In this document: piece after piece, positions 44,807 to 54,078 of the stretch | Position numbering within the stretch: the stretch's first letter is position 1 | Layout of the letters: the number at the start of each line of letters is the position of its first letter | Origin: Noviherbaspirillum sp. Root189 | GTDB taxonomy: Bacteria; Pseudomonadota; Gammaproteobacteria; Burkholderiales; Burkholderiaceae_D | NCBI RefSeq assembly: GCF_001428545.1 | Contig: NZ_LMHZ01000018.1 | Span: 18,533-82,532, forward strand | Direction of reading: 5' to 3' | DNA: 64,000 bases | Translations under genes and position numbers: made by a program | The notes under the pieces: generated by a model | Seen by the model: only the letters and a program-made list of their open reading frames with translations | What the model was told of the DNA's origin: nothing | The model's database searches: none

Positions 44807-45160
44807 GTGTCCTTTATCGCTTTCGAACGCCGCAGTCATACCAGAAAACCCGCCCTTTTTAGCGCAAGGCTATTGCTCGACCACACCTCGTCGCCCTACA
44901 TGACCATTGATTTGTCCATGGGAGGCATAGCCATCCTTGGCGCACAAGCGCTCCCTGTGCTGAAAAACCATGCCCTAGCAGTCGACGTGCCACATAGCCG
45001 GCGCCGGATTAATGCCTGGGGTACGGTCGTGTACAGTGTACCGACAGACCGGGGTCTGTTCCGCAGCGGCATACGGTTTATCGACATGGATACCTATAGC
45101 GAAGCTTGTATCGCCGAATTTCTTAGCATGCCCGAACCGGTGCTCGCACAGCACCGCTGA
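44807..45160 (+). CDS. PilZ-domain protein, 117 aa
   Basis: GTG start at 44807 with AGGAG 8 bases upstream. The PilZ RxxxR is in ERRSHTRKPALFSARL and the second motif is DLSMGGIAIL (D/NxSxxG). The C-terminal strands RRRINAWGTVVYSVPTD and SGIRFIDMDTYSEA match the PilZ protein at 26147. Likely a small c-di-GMP receptor. Its stop abuts the stop of the convergent Rrf2 gene without any gap. Confidence 0.85.
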   Translation: MSFIAFERRSHTRKPALFSARLLLDHTSSPYMTIDLSMGGIAILGAQALPVLKNHALAVDVPHSRRRINAWGTVVYSVPTDRGLFRSGIRFIDMDTYSEACIAEFLSMPEPVLAQHR

Positions 45161-45736
45161 TCAGGCAGCGTCGCGGTCGAGGCCGAGGGGTAATTCCAGC
45201 AAGACGCCGTCGTCACCTGCCTCCACCGTTTTACCGACCTTCGACCATGCTTTTCGACGAAGCGCAGCAGTAAACAGCATGGCATTTTCCGCCGCTTTCA
45301 GTCGCCCGAGGTCAAATCTTTGCAGCTGCTGCACCACGATCTGGTTAATCGCCATGGTGGCCTGCATCATCAGCAGGTCCGCGCTCGATCCGACGGCATC
45401 CACTTGCGGCGGCGGGATGAATGGCACAGTGCTGTCATCGTCGCCCCTCGTGAGGCACTGATAAATATCCGCGAGTGAAATCGAATGAGGCGGATGCGGG
45501 CATATCCATGTATCGGAACGGGAAGGATGCGGCTGGAGCAGACCGCCGGCACTCAGGATCCGCAACAGCTTACGTAGATGGCGCGACGATAATTCCATCG
45601 ATTCCGACATTTGCTGCGCGCTGGGCGGGCGTGAAACGTTGCAAATCAGATGGGTCATCACGGCAAGCGCAGTCGATAGCTGCAAATGCAGACTTGAATT
45701 TCCAAGCAAGTACTCATTACTCTTAGGTTGGGACAT
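45161..45736 (-). CDS. Rrf2-family transcriptional regulator, 191 aa
   Basis: Winged helix at about residues 15-75 with the Rrf2 pattern STALAVMTHLICNVSRPPSA, QQMSESMELSSRHLRKLLRI, LSAGGLLQPHPSRSD. The C-terminal dimerisation helix and a longer tail follow. The three cysteines (ICNVS, WICPH, YQCLT) are not spaced like the Fe-S ligands of IscR/NsrR, so iron-sulfur sensing is unlikely. It is divergent from a GbsR/MarR-type gene, with a 15-base-arm palindrome between them. Confidence 0.8.
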   Translation of the reverse strand: MSQPKSNEYLLGNSSLHLQLSTALAVMTHLICNVSRPPSAQQMSESMELSSRHLRKLLRILSAGGLLQPHPSRSDTWICPHPPHSISLADIYQCLTRGDDDSTVPFIPPPQVDAVGSSADLLMMQATMAINQIVVQQLQRFDLGRLKAAENAMLFTAALRRKAWSKVGKTVEAGDDGVLLELPLGLDRDAA

Positions 45737-45797
45737 GTTGATCTCGTTAGCGGAAAGACAATGCCGCAGCGTAGGCGAACGCAGTGCAGCAAATCCA

Positions 45798-45833
45798 ATG
45801 CCTTATCCGCATGAAACTATGCGGATAAGGCAT
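45798..45833. promoter_or_regulatory. Long perfect palindrome in the Rrf2-GbsR divergent region
   Basis: ATGCCTTATCCGCAT and ATGCGGATAAGGCAT are exact inverses around GAAACT. It lies 62 bases upstream of the Rrf2 start and about 140 bases before the GbsR gene, a plausible operator for either; as RNA it would form a hairpin. Confidence 0.5.
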
Positions 45834-45926
45834 AAGTAGCGATTATTCGTACGGATTCGGACGGGTATGGCAAAGCGCTTTGGGCACTTTGGCGTAAAAA
45901 CATTGACGACGGACGCTATATCGCCT

Positions 45927-45952
45927 TTAATTTCTGTAATGACAGAAATTAA
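45927..45952. promoter_or_regulatory. Palindrome just upstream of the GbsR-type gene
   Basis: TTAATTTCTGT and ACAGAAATTAA are exact 11-base inverses around AATG, ending 20 bases before ATG 45973. The position over the promoter/leader fits autorepression by the GbsR/MarR protein. Confidence 0.55.
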
Positions 45953-45972
45953 TGAAAAGAGAGAATATCCTT

Positions 45973-46515
45973 ATGCACCTAAGCCCGACCATGCAAAAGT
46001 ACATCCTTCATTGGGGCGAAATGGGTACCCGATGGGGTGTCAACCGCACTGTCGCCCAGATCCATGCTTTACTTTTCCTTGCCAACCAGCCTTTGCCGGC
46101 TGAAGACATTGCGGAAACCCTTGGCGTGGCCCGATCGAATGTCAGCACCAGCCTCAAGGAATTACAGAGCTGGGGTCTGGTACGCATTAGCCACCTTGCC
46201 GGAGACCGGCGCGATCACTTTGTGGCGCTCCAGGACGTTTGGGAAATCTTCCGGGTCATCATGGAAGAACGTAAGCGCCGCGAAATTGACCCTACGCTGA
46301 CCGTCCTGCGTGATTGCGCGATGAATGCCAACAACGATGTCGACCTGGAAGCAGCCACGCGCGCAAAGATGGAACAGGTACTCGCTTTCATGGAAATGCT
46401 CTCGGCTACTTACGAAGACTACAAACGACTGCCCCCTGCAACACTCAAGCGCTTGCTGAAAATGGGCGGAACAGTGGCCAGATTTCTTGGTACGGACGAC
46501 AAGGACGGAAATTAA
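45973..46515 (+). CDS. GbsR/MarR-family transcriptional regulator, 180 aa
   Basis: Start chosen at ATG 45973, 8-10 bases after AGAGAG. The in-frame ATG 45952 lies within the palindrome and lacks a ribosome binding site. The N terminus LSPTMQKYILHWGEMGTRWG is the GbsR-type signature. A winged helix follows (NRTVAQIHALLFLANQPLPA, EDIAETLGVARSNVSTSLKE, RISHLAGDRRDHFVAL). The C-terminal region is helical. GbsR proteins are usually repressors of osmoprotectant or envelope genes. Here the neighbour downstream is a TIGR01777-type epimerase gene, 118 bases away, the probable target together with itself. Confidence 0.88.
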   Translation: MHLSPTMQKYILHWGEMGTRWGVNRTVAQIHALLFLANQPLPAEDIAETLGVARSNVSTSLKELQSWGLVRISHLAGDRRDHFVALQDVWEIFRVIMEERKRREIDPTLTVLRDCAMNANNDVDLEAATRAKMEQVLAFMEMLSATYEDYKRLPPATLKRLLKMGGTVARFLGTDDKDGN

Positions 46516-46633
46516 TAAGATTCACATATTCAATCGCCCTTCTCCCTGGACAGGCAGGAAAGCTTGTAACCTGGCCCGATAGGGAAAGGGCGCATTCGAT
46601 CACCTCAATCAGTTTGTCCCATGGGAGAAAGTT

Positions 46634-47599
46634 ATGCCAGCGATTCATTTCGGCGATCGTCCTGAAACAGTTCTGGTCACCGGTGCCACCGGATTTATCG
46701 GCCAGTTGCTGGTGCCTGCACTGCTCGCGGACGGTCACCACGTATTTATCCTGAGCCGCGATCCGAAAAAAGCGGCGTGGATGTTCAATAACCAGGTGAC
46801 TTGCATTGCCAGCATGGGCGAAGTGCCGGTTACGCAGGCCATCGATGTGATGATCAATCTGGCCGGTGCGCGTATCCTTGGCCGACGCTGGACCGCTGAG
46901 CGCAAGAAGGTGCTGCGCGGCAGTCGCATCGGGCTGACCCAGTCGCTGGTGAAATGGATCGCCGGGGCGCAACGGAAACCGCGTTTGCTGCTGTCCGCCT
47001 CGGCCATCGGCTACTACGGCATCCAACGCCGCGACGATCATTCCGCGTTGACGGAAAACAGTCCGCCGCAGCCGATTTTCATGTCAGATCTTTGTCGCGA
47101 GTGGGAAGCCGCTGCCGGAGAAGCCAGCCGTTACGGCGTGTCCGTGGCCTGCATGCGCTTTGGCCTCGTACTTGGACGCCAGGGTGCCCTGCCCATGATG
47201 ATGCTACCGATCAGACTTGGCATCGGCGGGCCACTGGGCGGAGGACGTCAGTACTTATCATGGATCCATGTGCACGACCTGCTGCGCGCCATGGCACATC
47301 TATGGAAGAACAACCATGAAGGTGTCATGGCGTATAACTTCACGGCACCGGAAACGGTGACTCAGGCGGAATTCAGCCGGATTGCAGCAGGCATTGTGCG
47401 GCGCCCCTCTTTCATGCCAACACCGGGGCTTCCGATGCGCCTGGTGCTGGGCGAACAGGCAGACCTGTTACTGGAAGGACAACGTGTTGTACCGGAACGG
47501 TTAACCGCGGAAGGCTTCAGCTTTATCTACCCGGACCTTCACAAGGCATTGACCAGCCTTTATGGCGCCGAGCAGTCGCCTTCAAACGTCGGAGCATAA
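46634..47599 (+). CDS. TIGR01777-family NAD(P)-dependent epimerase/SDR (SDR39U1-like), 321 aa
   Basis: GGGAGAAA precedes ATG 46634. Rossmann start VLVTGATGFIGQLLVPALLA, then the family blocks DVMINLAGARILGRRWTAER, LLLSASAIGYYGIQRRDDHS, CREWEAAAGEASRYGVSVAC and VLGRQGALPMMMLPIRLGIG. The usual SDR Tyr-x-x-x-Lys is modified in this family, in which YYG is typical. Late residues PSFMPTPGLPMRLVLGEQAD and RVVPERLTAEGFSF match too. YfcH-like; substrate unknown. Follows a GbsR-type regulator in the same direction. Confidence 0.92.
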   Translation: MPAIHFGDRPETVLVTGATGFIGQLLVPALLADGHHVFILSRDPKKAAWMFNNQVTCIASMGEVPVTQAIDVMINLAGARILGRRWTAERKKVLRGSRIGLTQSLVKWIAGAQRKPRLLLSASAIGYYGIQRRDDHSALTENSPPQPIFMSDLCREWEAAAGEASRYGVSVACMRFGLVLGRQGALPMMMLPIRLGIGGPLGGGRQYLSWIHVHDLLRAMAHLWKNNHEGVMAYNFTAPETVTQAEFSRIAAGIVRRPSFMPTPGLPMRLVLGEQADLLLEGQRVVPERLTAEGFSFIYPDLHKALTSLYGAEQSPSNVGA

Positions 47600-47725
47600 G
47601 GTGAACGAGCGCGGTCCGGTATCGGGAGAGCGGAAGAGCGGTCGCGGAGCTGCAGTTCCGCAGGCAAATCACCTCGGCTTCGCCTGGCCCAGTCAGGGCG
47701 AAAGCACTCTCATCTCGAATCCGCG

Positions 47726-48142
47726 CTATTTTTTGGAAAATTTCGCGGCCAGTTGCTGCAGCTTTTCTTCACGGCGGCGTTCCGCTTCTTCGGCCTCGCG
47801 TTGAGCCTTGCGCTGTTCCGCAATCTTCTTGTAGCGCTCACGCAGCATGGTCTTGGCGCGTTCGCGGTGTTCTTCGGTGACGTCGCCGGAGGCATTTCCT
47901 TGCAGGTCAAAACGGGCAGTGGCGCGCTCCATCGTCTTCAAGTAAGGCGTTGAATTGGTATGGATACCCAGCGCAATACGCAGCGCCTTGCGACCGATAT
48001 CTGGGTGCGCGGCGATGATCTGCTTGTCGATTCCAATGGAAAGCGCCCGGTGTTCGCGGAACACGGCGTACTGCTCCTGTAGTGTCTTCAGAAGCTGGCG
48101 CGGCGAAGGCGCGGAATTTTCGGGGGTGGTGGTAACGTTCAT
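47726..48142 (-). CDS. ProQ/FinO-family RNA-binding protein, 138 aa
   Basis: ProQ/FINO domain at about residues 14-95: LLKTLQEQYAVFREHRALSI, GIDKQIIAAHPDIGRKALRI, ALGIHTNSTPYLKTMERATA and RFDLQGNASGDVTEEHRERA. A basic, Arg/Glu-rich helical tail follows (RKAQREAEEAERRREEKLQQ), ending KKF-like in FSKK. Such minimal FinO proteins act as RNA chaperones for small RNAs. It converges with the epimerase gene. Confidence 0.9.
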   Translation of the reverse strand: MNVTTTPENSAPSPRQLLKTLQEQYAVFREHRALSIGIDKQIIAAHPDIGRKALRIALGIHTNSTPYLKTMERATARFDLQGNASGDVTEEHRERAKTMLRERYKKIAEQRKAQREAEEAERRREEKLQQLAAKFSKK

Positions 48143-48266
48143 TCAGGCTAAAAGGGAAAACGACGGTTCGAAGCTTAACATACCGCAGCACGTGCAATCG
48201 CTGTTACCTCAGCTTTGTGTCGTGCCGGCGTCAAAACATGTTCTTTCTGGCGTTGATCACGCTTCT

Positions 48267-49697
48267 TTAGTCCTGTCCGGCAGCACTCGAAAGCGGCGGC
48301 GCCACTTCCTCCAGCGGCTTGCGTTCTGCATCGATGGCAAACCGCAGGGCAAGCAAGCCTGCAATGATCACTAACGCTGCGCCGATGCCATAACCGACAG
48401 CCACCGCACCACGGCTGCCGCTCTCGATAAGCATCCCGAACAGCACCGGGGCGGCAAAACCTCCGGCGCCGGTGCCGACCGCGTAAAACACCGCAATGGC
48501 GACAGCGCGCATTTCAAGCGGGAAGACTTCGCTGACCGTCAGGTAAGCCGAGCTTGCGGCAGCCGACGCAAGGAAGAACACCGCGGACCAGCATAACGCC
48601 TGGCTGCGCGCATCGAGCCAGCCTTCCATGAAGGCCCACCCAGTCAATCCCAGGCCAACGCCTGAAAGGATGTAGGTCAATGCAATCATCCTGCGGCGCC
48701 CCACACGGTCGAACAGCGGCCCCAGGATAAGCGGCCCGAGCACGTTGCCCAGTGCGAAAGGAAAAATATACAGTGCCACCCGTCCTTCCGGCACCCCATG
48801 AAAACGCGTCAGCACCAGCGCATACGTGAAAAAGATCGCGTTATAAAAGAATGCCTGAGAAATCATCAGGGCAATGGCGACAATGCTGCGCCGCCTGTAG
48901 CGATGAACAAGGGTATGCGTCACTTTTGCAAAGGACGGCAGTACTCTCGAACCCAGCACGATTTCGGAAGTCACCGGCGAAAGCTTGCCGTGCTCTGCTT
49001 CCACCTCGGCTTCAATGCGGGCGATGATGTCACGCGCCTCGGCTTCCCGTCCATGGGCCAGCAGCCAGCGCGGACTCTCGGGCACGTTGCGCCTTACCAG
49101 CAAAATGGCGACTGCCAGCAGGCCGCCGACGACAAAGCCGGCACGCCATCCAAGTTGCGGGCCAAGCACACGCGGGTCGAGCAGCACCAGGCTGAGCCCC
49201 GCTCCGAGCGCGGCGCCGATCCAGAAGCTTCCATTGATGGCGAGATTAACGCGCCCTCGTACCCGTGCCGGGATCAGTTCGTCGATGGCGGAGTTGATCG
49301 CTGCGTATTCACCGCCGATACCCAAACCGGTCAGGAAGCGACACAGGGCAAAAAACGCAAAGTTGGGAGAAAACGCGGTAGCCAGCGTGGCAGCCATGTA
49401 CACGGCCAGAGTGATCAGAAAAAGTTTTTTTCGCCCCCATTGATCGGTTAACCGACCGAACACCATTGCTCCGATGACGGCACCGCCGACGTATAGTGAG
49501 CCCGTCCAGCCGATCTGGGATGCCGTCAGCGCCAGGGTGTCCGATCTCTCCAGTACACTACCGATCGACCCGACCAGGGTGACTTCCAGACCATCAAGTA
49601 TCCACGCGATCCCAAGCGCCGTCACCACGCGCCAATGCCAGCGCGACCAGGGAAGCCGGTCAAGACGAGGAGGAATATCGCTGCGTATTTCGGTCAC
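48267..49697 (-). CDS. MFS transporter, metabolite:H+ symporter type, 476 aa
   Basis: Twelve hydrophobic segments. Helix 1 carries the acidic ILDGLEVTLVG pattern typical of the aromatic acid/metabolite:H+ symporters. The MFS signature loop is GRLTDQWGRKKLFLITLAVY. The central loop is RRNVPESPRWLLAHGREAEA (the sugar-porter/metabolite-symporter PESPRWL motif). The second half has GPLFDRVGRRRMIALTYILS. The substrate cannot be called; organic or aromatic acids are likely from the family. Confidence 0.87.
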   Translation of the reverse strand: MTEIRSDIPPRLDRLPWSRWHWRVVTALGIAWILDGLEVTLVGSIGSVLERSDTLALTASQIGWTGSLYVGGAVIGAMVFGRLTDQWGRKKLFLITLAVYMAATLATAFSPNFAFFALCRFLTGLGIGGEYAAINSAIDELIPARVRGRVNLAINGSFWIGAALGAGLSLVLLDPRVLGPQLGWRAGFVVGGLLAVAILLVRRNVPESPRWLLAHGREAEARDIIARIEAEVEAEHGKLSPVTSEIVLGSRVLPSFAKVTHTLVHRYRRRSIVAIALMISQAFFYNAIFFTYALVLTRFHGVPEGRVALYIFPFALGNVLGPLILGPLFDRVGRRRMIALTYILSGVGLGLTGWAFMEGWLDARSQALCWSAVFFLASAAASSAYLTVSEVFPLEMRAVAIAVFYAVGTGAGGFAAPVLFGMLIESGSRGAVAVGYGIGAALVIIAGLLALRFAIDAERKPLEEVAPPLSSAAGQD

Positions 49698-50013
49698 GTG
49701 GCGCGTCTGGCGTGGGGATAGTTGTCGGATAGCTATGTTTAGCGTTGTTTACAGGGGAATAAACGCAGTCAGCCACAGCATATACGCGTACCCAAACCGC
49801 GACTTTGCCTTATCTTCAAATCTGGACAATTTGCTATCGAAATACCATGCAGCATTTATCTTCAGGTATAGAACAACTCATGCTGCCACGACCGTCAGCT
49901 TGCGTCTCTCTCCCTGACCGACACGACGCGGCATTGGCGCCTGGCATGGTGTGCGCCTGTGAAAATAGGCTTGAATTAGCGTGTAGACAAATTATCAAGC
50001 TCCCAAAGTCACA
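49698..50013. other. Intergenic region, nothing recognised
   Basis: About 315 bases between the MFS gene start and the end of the HlyD gene. Neither a terminator for the HlyD operon nor a further exporter gene is visible here. Confidence 0.4.
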
Positions 50014-51387
50014 CTACCCGCCAACCTCCCGGAACGGATCGAGCGCAAGATCGATCAGCCGGCGTTCACGCACCACCACCTCTGCGGTTGCAGTCATTCC
50101 ATACCGCAAGGGATATCTGGACTCGCCGACCATGTAATGATCCTGTGTCAGCCTGACACGTCCTTCATAGACTGGCTGCTTGTTCGCCGAAGAGGGTTTG
50201 GTGGCGGGAGAAATATATTCCATGGTGCCGTTGATGATGCCATAGCGCTGATAGGGAAAGGCATTGAACTTCAGCTTGACGCTAAGGCCTTCGCGCAGAA
50301 AGGCACGGTCATGTTCGGCAATCTCGACCTTTAACACCGGACGCGCATTTTTGGGGGCAATCCCGCCGAGCGGCGCATTGGCCTGAATCTTGTCGCCGGA
50401 CTGCGTGGACGTGACATCGGTGATGACGCCGTCGACCGGGGCGACAATCAACAGGAAGTTATCCTTGTCGATGTTTTCAAAGCGGATGCGGGCCGCGGCA
50501 TCTGCCACCAGCCGCGCAGTCTGCACCTGCAAGCGTGTCTTGTCTTCGGCGCTGGCGATTTCGCGTAATGCGGCGTCGTATTGCAGCTGCAGTTTGGCGA
50601 GTTGGGTACTGCTGCCTTCGATCTGCGCGCTGGCTTCGCCGAATTCCTGGCTGAGGCGGAAATTGAGCTCCCCTATTTTCGCTTGTGCCACCCGCAAGGC
50701 ATTTTCCGCCGCCATGAGAGTACTTTTCTTTTGTTCAACCTGCAGCTGTGACACGCCGCCTCCGCCAGGCATGGCAAACAGCCGGGCATATTTGTCGGCC
50801 TCTTCTTTCGCAATGTCACGTGCACGGCGTGCATTGTCGAGGTTGCTGCGCGCCTCCTGCAACTGTGAACGCTGGCCTTCGGCGAGCTTGCTGGTGCCTT
50901 CAGCCATGCGCTTTTCATGCAGGCGCTCTTCGATCTCGATCTGCTGCTTGAGCGTGGCTGCGCGCCGCTCCATCAAGACCTTGCGTTCGGGGAATTGTCT
51001 CCATTCGCGTTCGGCGTCTTCGAGTTTCAGCTGTGCTTCCAGTGCGTTGGTGGCCGCCTCGATGGCGCCGCGTGCGTTGAGTCGTGCCAGTACATCCCCT
51101 CTCGACACCGGCTGGCCTTCAGCGATATACAGATTTGCCAACTCCCCATCGACCGGCGCATAAATCCGCCGCACTTCGGAGTCCGGCACCAATGAACCCT
51201 GCGCCGTGACGATCACGTCCGCGTGGCCGACAAAGGACCATATCAGAGCAGTCACTACCAGCGCCAGCATGGTGATCACTGCGGCGCGGGCAAGCCGCGA
51301 GGGTTCGGAACTCAGGATCGCAATGCCTTCGGCGCTGTGGTCTTCCAGCGCTTCGGACAACGATTTCAACTGCAGGTCGTTTTTCAT
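50014..51387 (-). CDS. HlyD-family periplasmic adaptor (membrane fusion protein), 457 aa
   Basis: ATG 51387 overlaps the stop of the FHA gene (ATGA). A single N-terminal transmembrane helix is at about residues 33-55 (AAVITMLALVVTALIWSFVG), preceded by a cytoplasmic stretch. A lipoyl half-motif follows (IYAPVDGELANLYIAEGQPV), then a long coiled-coil hairpin (about 110-300) with ERRAATLKQQIEIEERLHEK and LDNARRARDIAKEEADKYAR. The second lipoyl/beta-barrel half reads LIVAPVDGVITDVTSTQSGD and ends AEVVVRERRLIDLALDPFRE. This is the architecture of type I secretion adaptors (HlyD/CvaA/LapC). The operon also has an outer-membrane factor but no ABC ATPase in this window. Confidence 0.92.
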   Translation of the reverse strand: MKNDLQLKSLSEALEDHSAEGIAILSSEPSRLARAAVITMLALVVTALIWSFVGHADVIVTAQGSLVPDSEVRRIYAPVDGELANLYIAEGQPVSRGDVLARLNARGAIEAATNALEAQLKLEDAEREWRQFPERKVLMERRAATLKQQIEIEERLHEKRMAEGTSKLAEGQRSQLQEARSNLDNARRARDIAKEEADKYARLFAMPGGGGVSQLQVEQKKSTLMAAENALRVAQAKIGELNFRLSQEFGEASAQIEGSSTQLAKLQLQYDAALREIASAEDKTRLQVQTARLVADAAARIRFENIDKDNFLLIVAPVDGVITDVTSTQSGDKIQANAPLGGIAPKNARPVLKVEIAEHDRAFLREGLSVKLKFNAFPYQRYGIINGTMEYISPATKPSSANKQPVYEGRVRLTQDHYMVGESRYPLRYGMTATAEVVVRERRLIDLALDPFREVGG

Positions 51388-53966
51388 TTTTCCGCACCTC
51401 CCAGCAAGGCCAGCTTGGCCTTCAGCACACCGGGTTCGATGACGCGCTGCAGTTCCAGCATCGAGCGCCGCTGCAACTCCGCTTCGGCCTGTATCTCGGA
51501 TTGGAGTTTTGCCCATTGGGGCGGATAGCCGGCCTTGAGATCCTGATAGATGCGCGCGCCCCGGTTAGCCTCTCCCGCTGCATCGGCAAGCAAACGGGCC
51601 TGCGCACGGAATTCATTGGACACGCCAGCTTCCAGACGCTGGGCGCCGGCTATCGCGCCATTGTCGCGGTAGCGCCGCCACGCCGTCTGCGCACGCGCCA
51701 TCATGTCCTCTGCGCGCTTGATCGCCTTGTCTCTGACCGTACGGATGTCGCCGTCAATGCTGCGAATAAAATATGTATCTTCGTCGGCATCGAGCATGGC
51801 ATAGAATCCGAGTAACTTGTCTTCATAACCCTTGCTGCCGCGTGCCTTTTGCAAGGCATCGAACTGTGCAATAACTTCTTTCTTATGCTGCAACTGCCTG
51901 GCTGCAACGTCCGACCATGGACCTTCCGGCAGTTTCTCCAGCGCCGCGAAAGCCTGCGCCGAATTACCGCCATTCCATGCCTGGGAAGCCCGGAGATACT
52001 GGCTGATCAGTGCGGCCGGAGGCAGGCGACCATCAGCCGACATCGCCTTTACACGGTCGATGAATGGCGGTGTCGAAAGACGCGTGTCCGACAACTTGCT
52101 CGCAAGCGGACCAAGACGCTGTGCACCCGCGAGATCCCGGATTTCGATATAGCGTCGCAGATCCTCGCGCAGGGTATCCATACCCGCCAGTCGCGGATAC
52201 TTATCGGCATATTCGTTAAATATCTCGTTGAGCGATTGTGGCCGGTCCTGGTTCAGCTCTTCCACGATCGTCGCCTGCAGGCGATCGATTGCCGCGAGAT
52301 ATACCGCTTTGTCACTCTGCACCTTGCGCAGATGGCTCAGTGCAACCGCATACGGCTCGCGGAATTCAGGCACCATCTGCGCAACCCTGTCCAGCGCACG
52401 CTGGTGTCCGACCGCGTCCTCGTCCCACCATTTGAGCAAGGAGCGGATCTTGTTGTCATCGACATACAGGCGGATCGGTGCTTCCAGCCCACCTCTACCG
52501 ACGACGAAGCGCTCCAGATTGCCAATCCATTGCAATTCGCCCAGCAGCGCCTGGACATCATTGTTGCGGCGCGAATTATCCCTGGCGGCAGCAATTATCG
52601 CGTCGGCCTGATCGTAGTTGCGCTTTTGCAGGGCTGCCAGCCAGTCGGGCACCATGGAACGCAGCAGTGCTTCGGTACCATAGGCCTTGATCGCGACGCT
52701 TTCCGGCTGACGTGTGAGGTACTCTTCCGACAAGCTAGCCGCGCGGGCGTATTCGCCGTCGGCAAGCAACTCTTTTATCTCACGTTCCGGCGCGCCGCTA
52801 AGATGAATGCCAAGCACGACCACGACCAGCATCGCGATCCCGGCGGCACTCAGCAAGAGAGTGCGCCTGAGTTGGCCAGGTCGATCCGAAGCAAACACAT
52901 CCTTCACTGCCGATGCCAGTGCCGCATGCTTGCCCTTGACGCGCGGACTGGTGCCGTCGTTGGTCGCTTCGGGCTTTTGTCCCTGCGCGTCCTGGTTGAT
53001 CTCGTCGGGCTGCGGCGCCGGATCCACGCAAAAAATATTGAGGAAGGAGTCTGCTGCGGCAATGAAGGTCGTCTTGTCAGCATTGCTTCCAGCGCTCGCA
53101 CTCCCAGCCGGATGTGCACTTGCAGCCGCACCGGCATGGTGGCCGGTATTCGCGTTTGCAATATCGACCCCACGCGCCGCCGCGGCCGGGGGAAGCTTCG
53201 CAAACGTGGTCACCGTGGGGTCAGCCTCAGGTTGCTCCTCCTCGAACCCGACCTTGTACACAAAGTGATGCCCGCCAAACGCAAGCGTATCGCCACGCTG
53301 CAGGCGCGCCGCATGTTCGTCGAGCCGTATCCCATTGAGGAAGGTGCCGTTGGTACTGCCGAGATCTTCGACGTAGGGTTCACCGCTCTTCTGGAAAATG
53401 TGCGCGTGGCGACGTGACAAGTAATTGACCTGTTGCGGCTGTTCCGTCTTATAGCGCGCAAACGCCGCGTCGGCTTTGCTGATCAGAAAAGGAAAGTGGG
53501 TAACGACAATCGGCTGCAGGCCGGCGTCGGCACGTTCCGGTTCCAGCGTCAGGCTTGCAAGCCGCCTGCCACGGTTCCCCGAATGCGCCCGCTCGCCCAA
53601 TTCCACGCGAAATGGCAGCGCGCCGCCAAAGCAGACGGTATCGCCATCCTGCAGCCTGCGCGTCTTTTGCCGGATATCCTCGCCATTCACCGTGGTGCCG
53701 TTCTTGCTGCCAAGGTCGGCGATATACACAGCGCCGTACTCACAAAAGATGCGCGCATGGCGGCGTGACAAGTCGACGGCCAGCTCCTGGGGATACGTGT
53801 CGAATGGCGGCTCCGTCCGTCCTATCGGAAACAGGCTGTCGGTGATATGGATTGCGGCCAGTTCCGGATGGGAAACAGGCTTGAGAGAAATAACCACCTC
53901 TTCCCCACTTGGGGAACTCACGTTAACACCTGGTGAGTCTTCATGCAACGTTTGTCGAGACAGCAT
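51384..53966 (-). CDS. Double-FHA-domain membrane protein, 860 aa
   Basis: Two forkhead-associated domains bind phosphothreonine: FHA1 at about 45-120 (SRRHARIFCEYGAVYIADLG, SKNGTTVNG) and FHA2 at about 160-240 (LSRRHAHIFQKSGEPYVEDL, GSTNGTFLNG). Both have the Arg/Ser/Asn residues needed. A low-complexity linker leads to one transmembrane helix at about 369-390 (TLLLSAAGIAMLVVVVLGIH), so the FHA domains are cytoplasmic. About 470 mostly helical residues lie outside the membrane, including TPR-like segments. The gene overlaps hlyD, which suggests that the periplasmic part contacts the adaptor/OMF complex. The Ser/Thr kinase at 61-63 kb is the obvious candidate for writing its phosphothreonine ligands. 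Confidence 0.9.
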   Translation of the reverse strand: MLSRQTLHEDSPGVNVSSPSGEEVVISLKPVSHPELAAIHITDSLFPIGRTEPPFDTYPQELAVDLSRRHARIFCEYGAVYIADLGSKNGTTVNGEDIRQKTRRLQDGDTVCFGGALPFRVELGERAHSGNRGRRLASLTLEPERADAGLQPIVVTHFPFLISKADAAFARYKTEQPQQVNYLSRRHAHIFQKSGEPYVEDLGSTNGTFLNGIRLDEHAARLQRGDTLAFGGHHFVYKVGFEEEQPEADPTVTTFAKLPPAAAARGVDIANANTGHHAGAAASAHPAGSASAGSNADKTTFIAAADSFLNIFCVDPAPQPDEINQDAQGQKPEATNDGTSPRVKGKHAALASAVKDVFASDRPGQLRRTLLLSAAGIAMLVVVVLGIHLSGAPEREIKELLADGEYARAASLSEEYLTRQPESVAIKAYGTEALLRSMVPDWLAALQKRNYDQADAIIAAARDNSRRNNDVQALLGELQWIGNLERFVVGRGGLEAPIRLYVDDNKIRSLLKWWDEDAVGHQRALDRVAQMVPEFREPYAVALSHLRKVQSDKAVYLAAIDRLQATIVEELNQDRPQSLNEIFNEYADKYPRLAGMDTLREDLRRYIEIRDLAGAQRLGPLASKLSDTRLSTPPFIDRVKAMSADGRLPPAALISQYLRASQAWNGGNSAQAFAALEKLPEGPWSDVAARQLQHKKEVIAQFDALQKARGSKGYEDKLLGFYAMLDADEDTYFIRSIDGDIRTVRDKAIKRAEDMMARAQTAWRRYRDNGAIAGAQRLEAGVSNEFRAQARLLADAAGEANRGARIYQDLKAGYPPQWAKLQSEIQAEAELQRRSMLELQRVIEPGVLKAKLALLGGAEK

Positions 53967-54078
53967 GTAGTTCTCGTTTCCTTGGTAGAAAAGCCTGGAA
54001 GCACAACTAAGTCATATTCGTATGTCCTGCTACCGTCTATGCCGCCTGTGACACCTGTGACACCTGTGCCGAATGAAC

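Noticed and set aside
51849..53417. Open frame of 522 codons on the plus strand
   Set aside because: Lies wholly opposite the double-FHA gene, has no ribosome binding site and no domain; it is open only because of the GC-rich codon pattern of the true gene.
54040..54075. CCTGTGACA tandem copies upstream of the FHA gene
   Set aside because: Only two to three imperfect units; too short to call a functional repeat.
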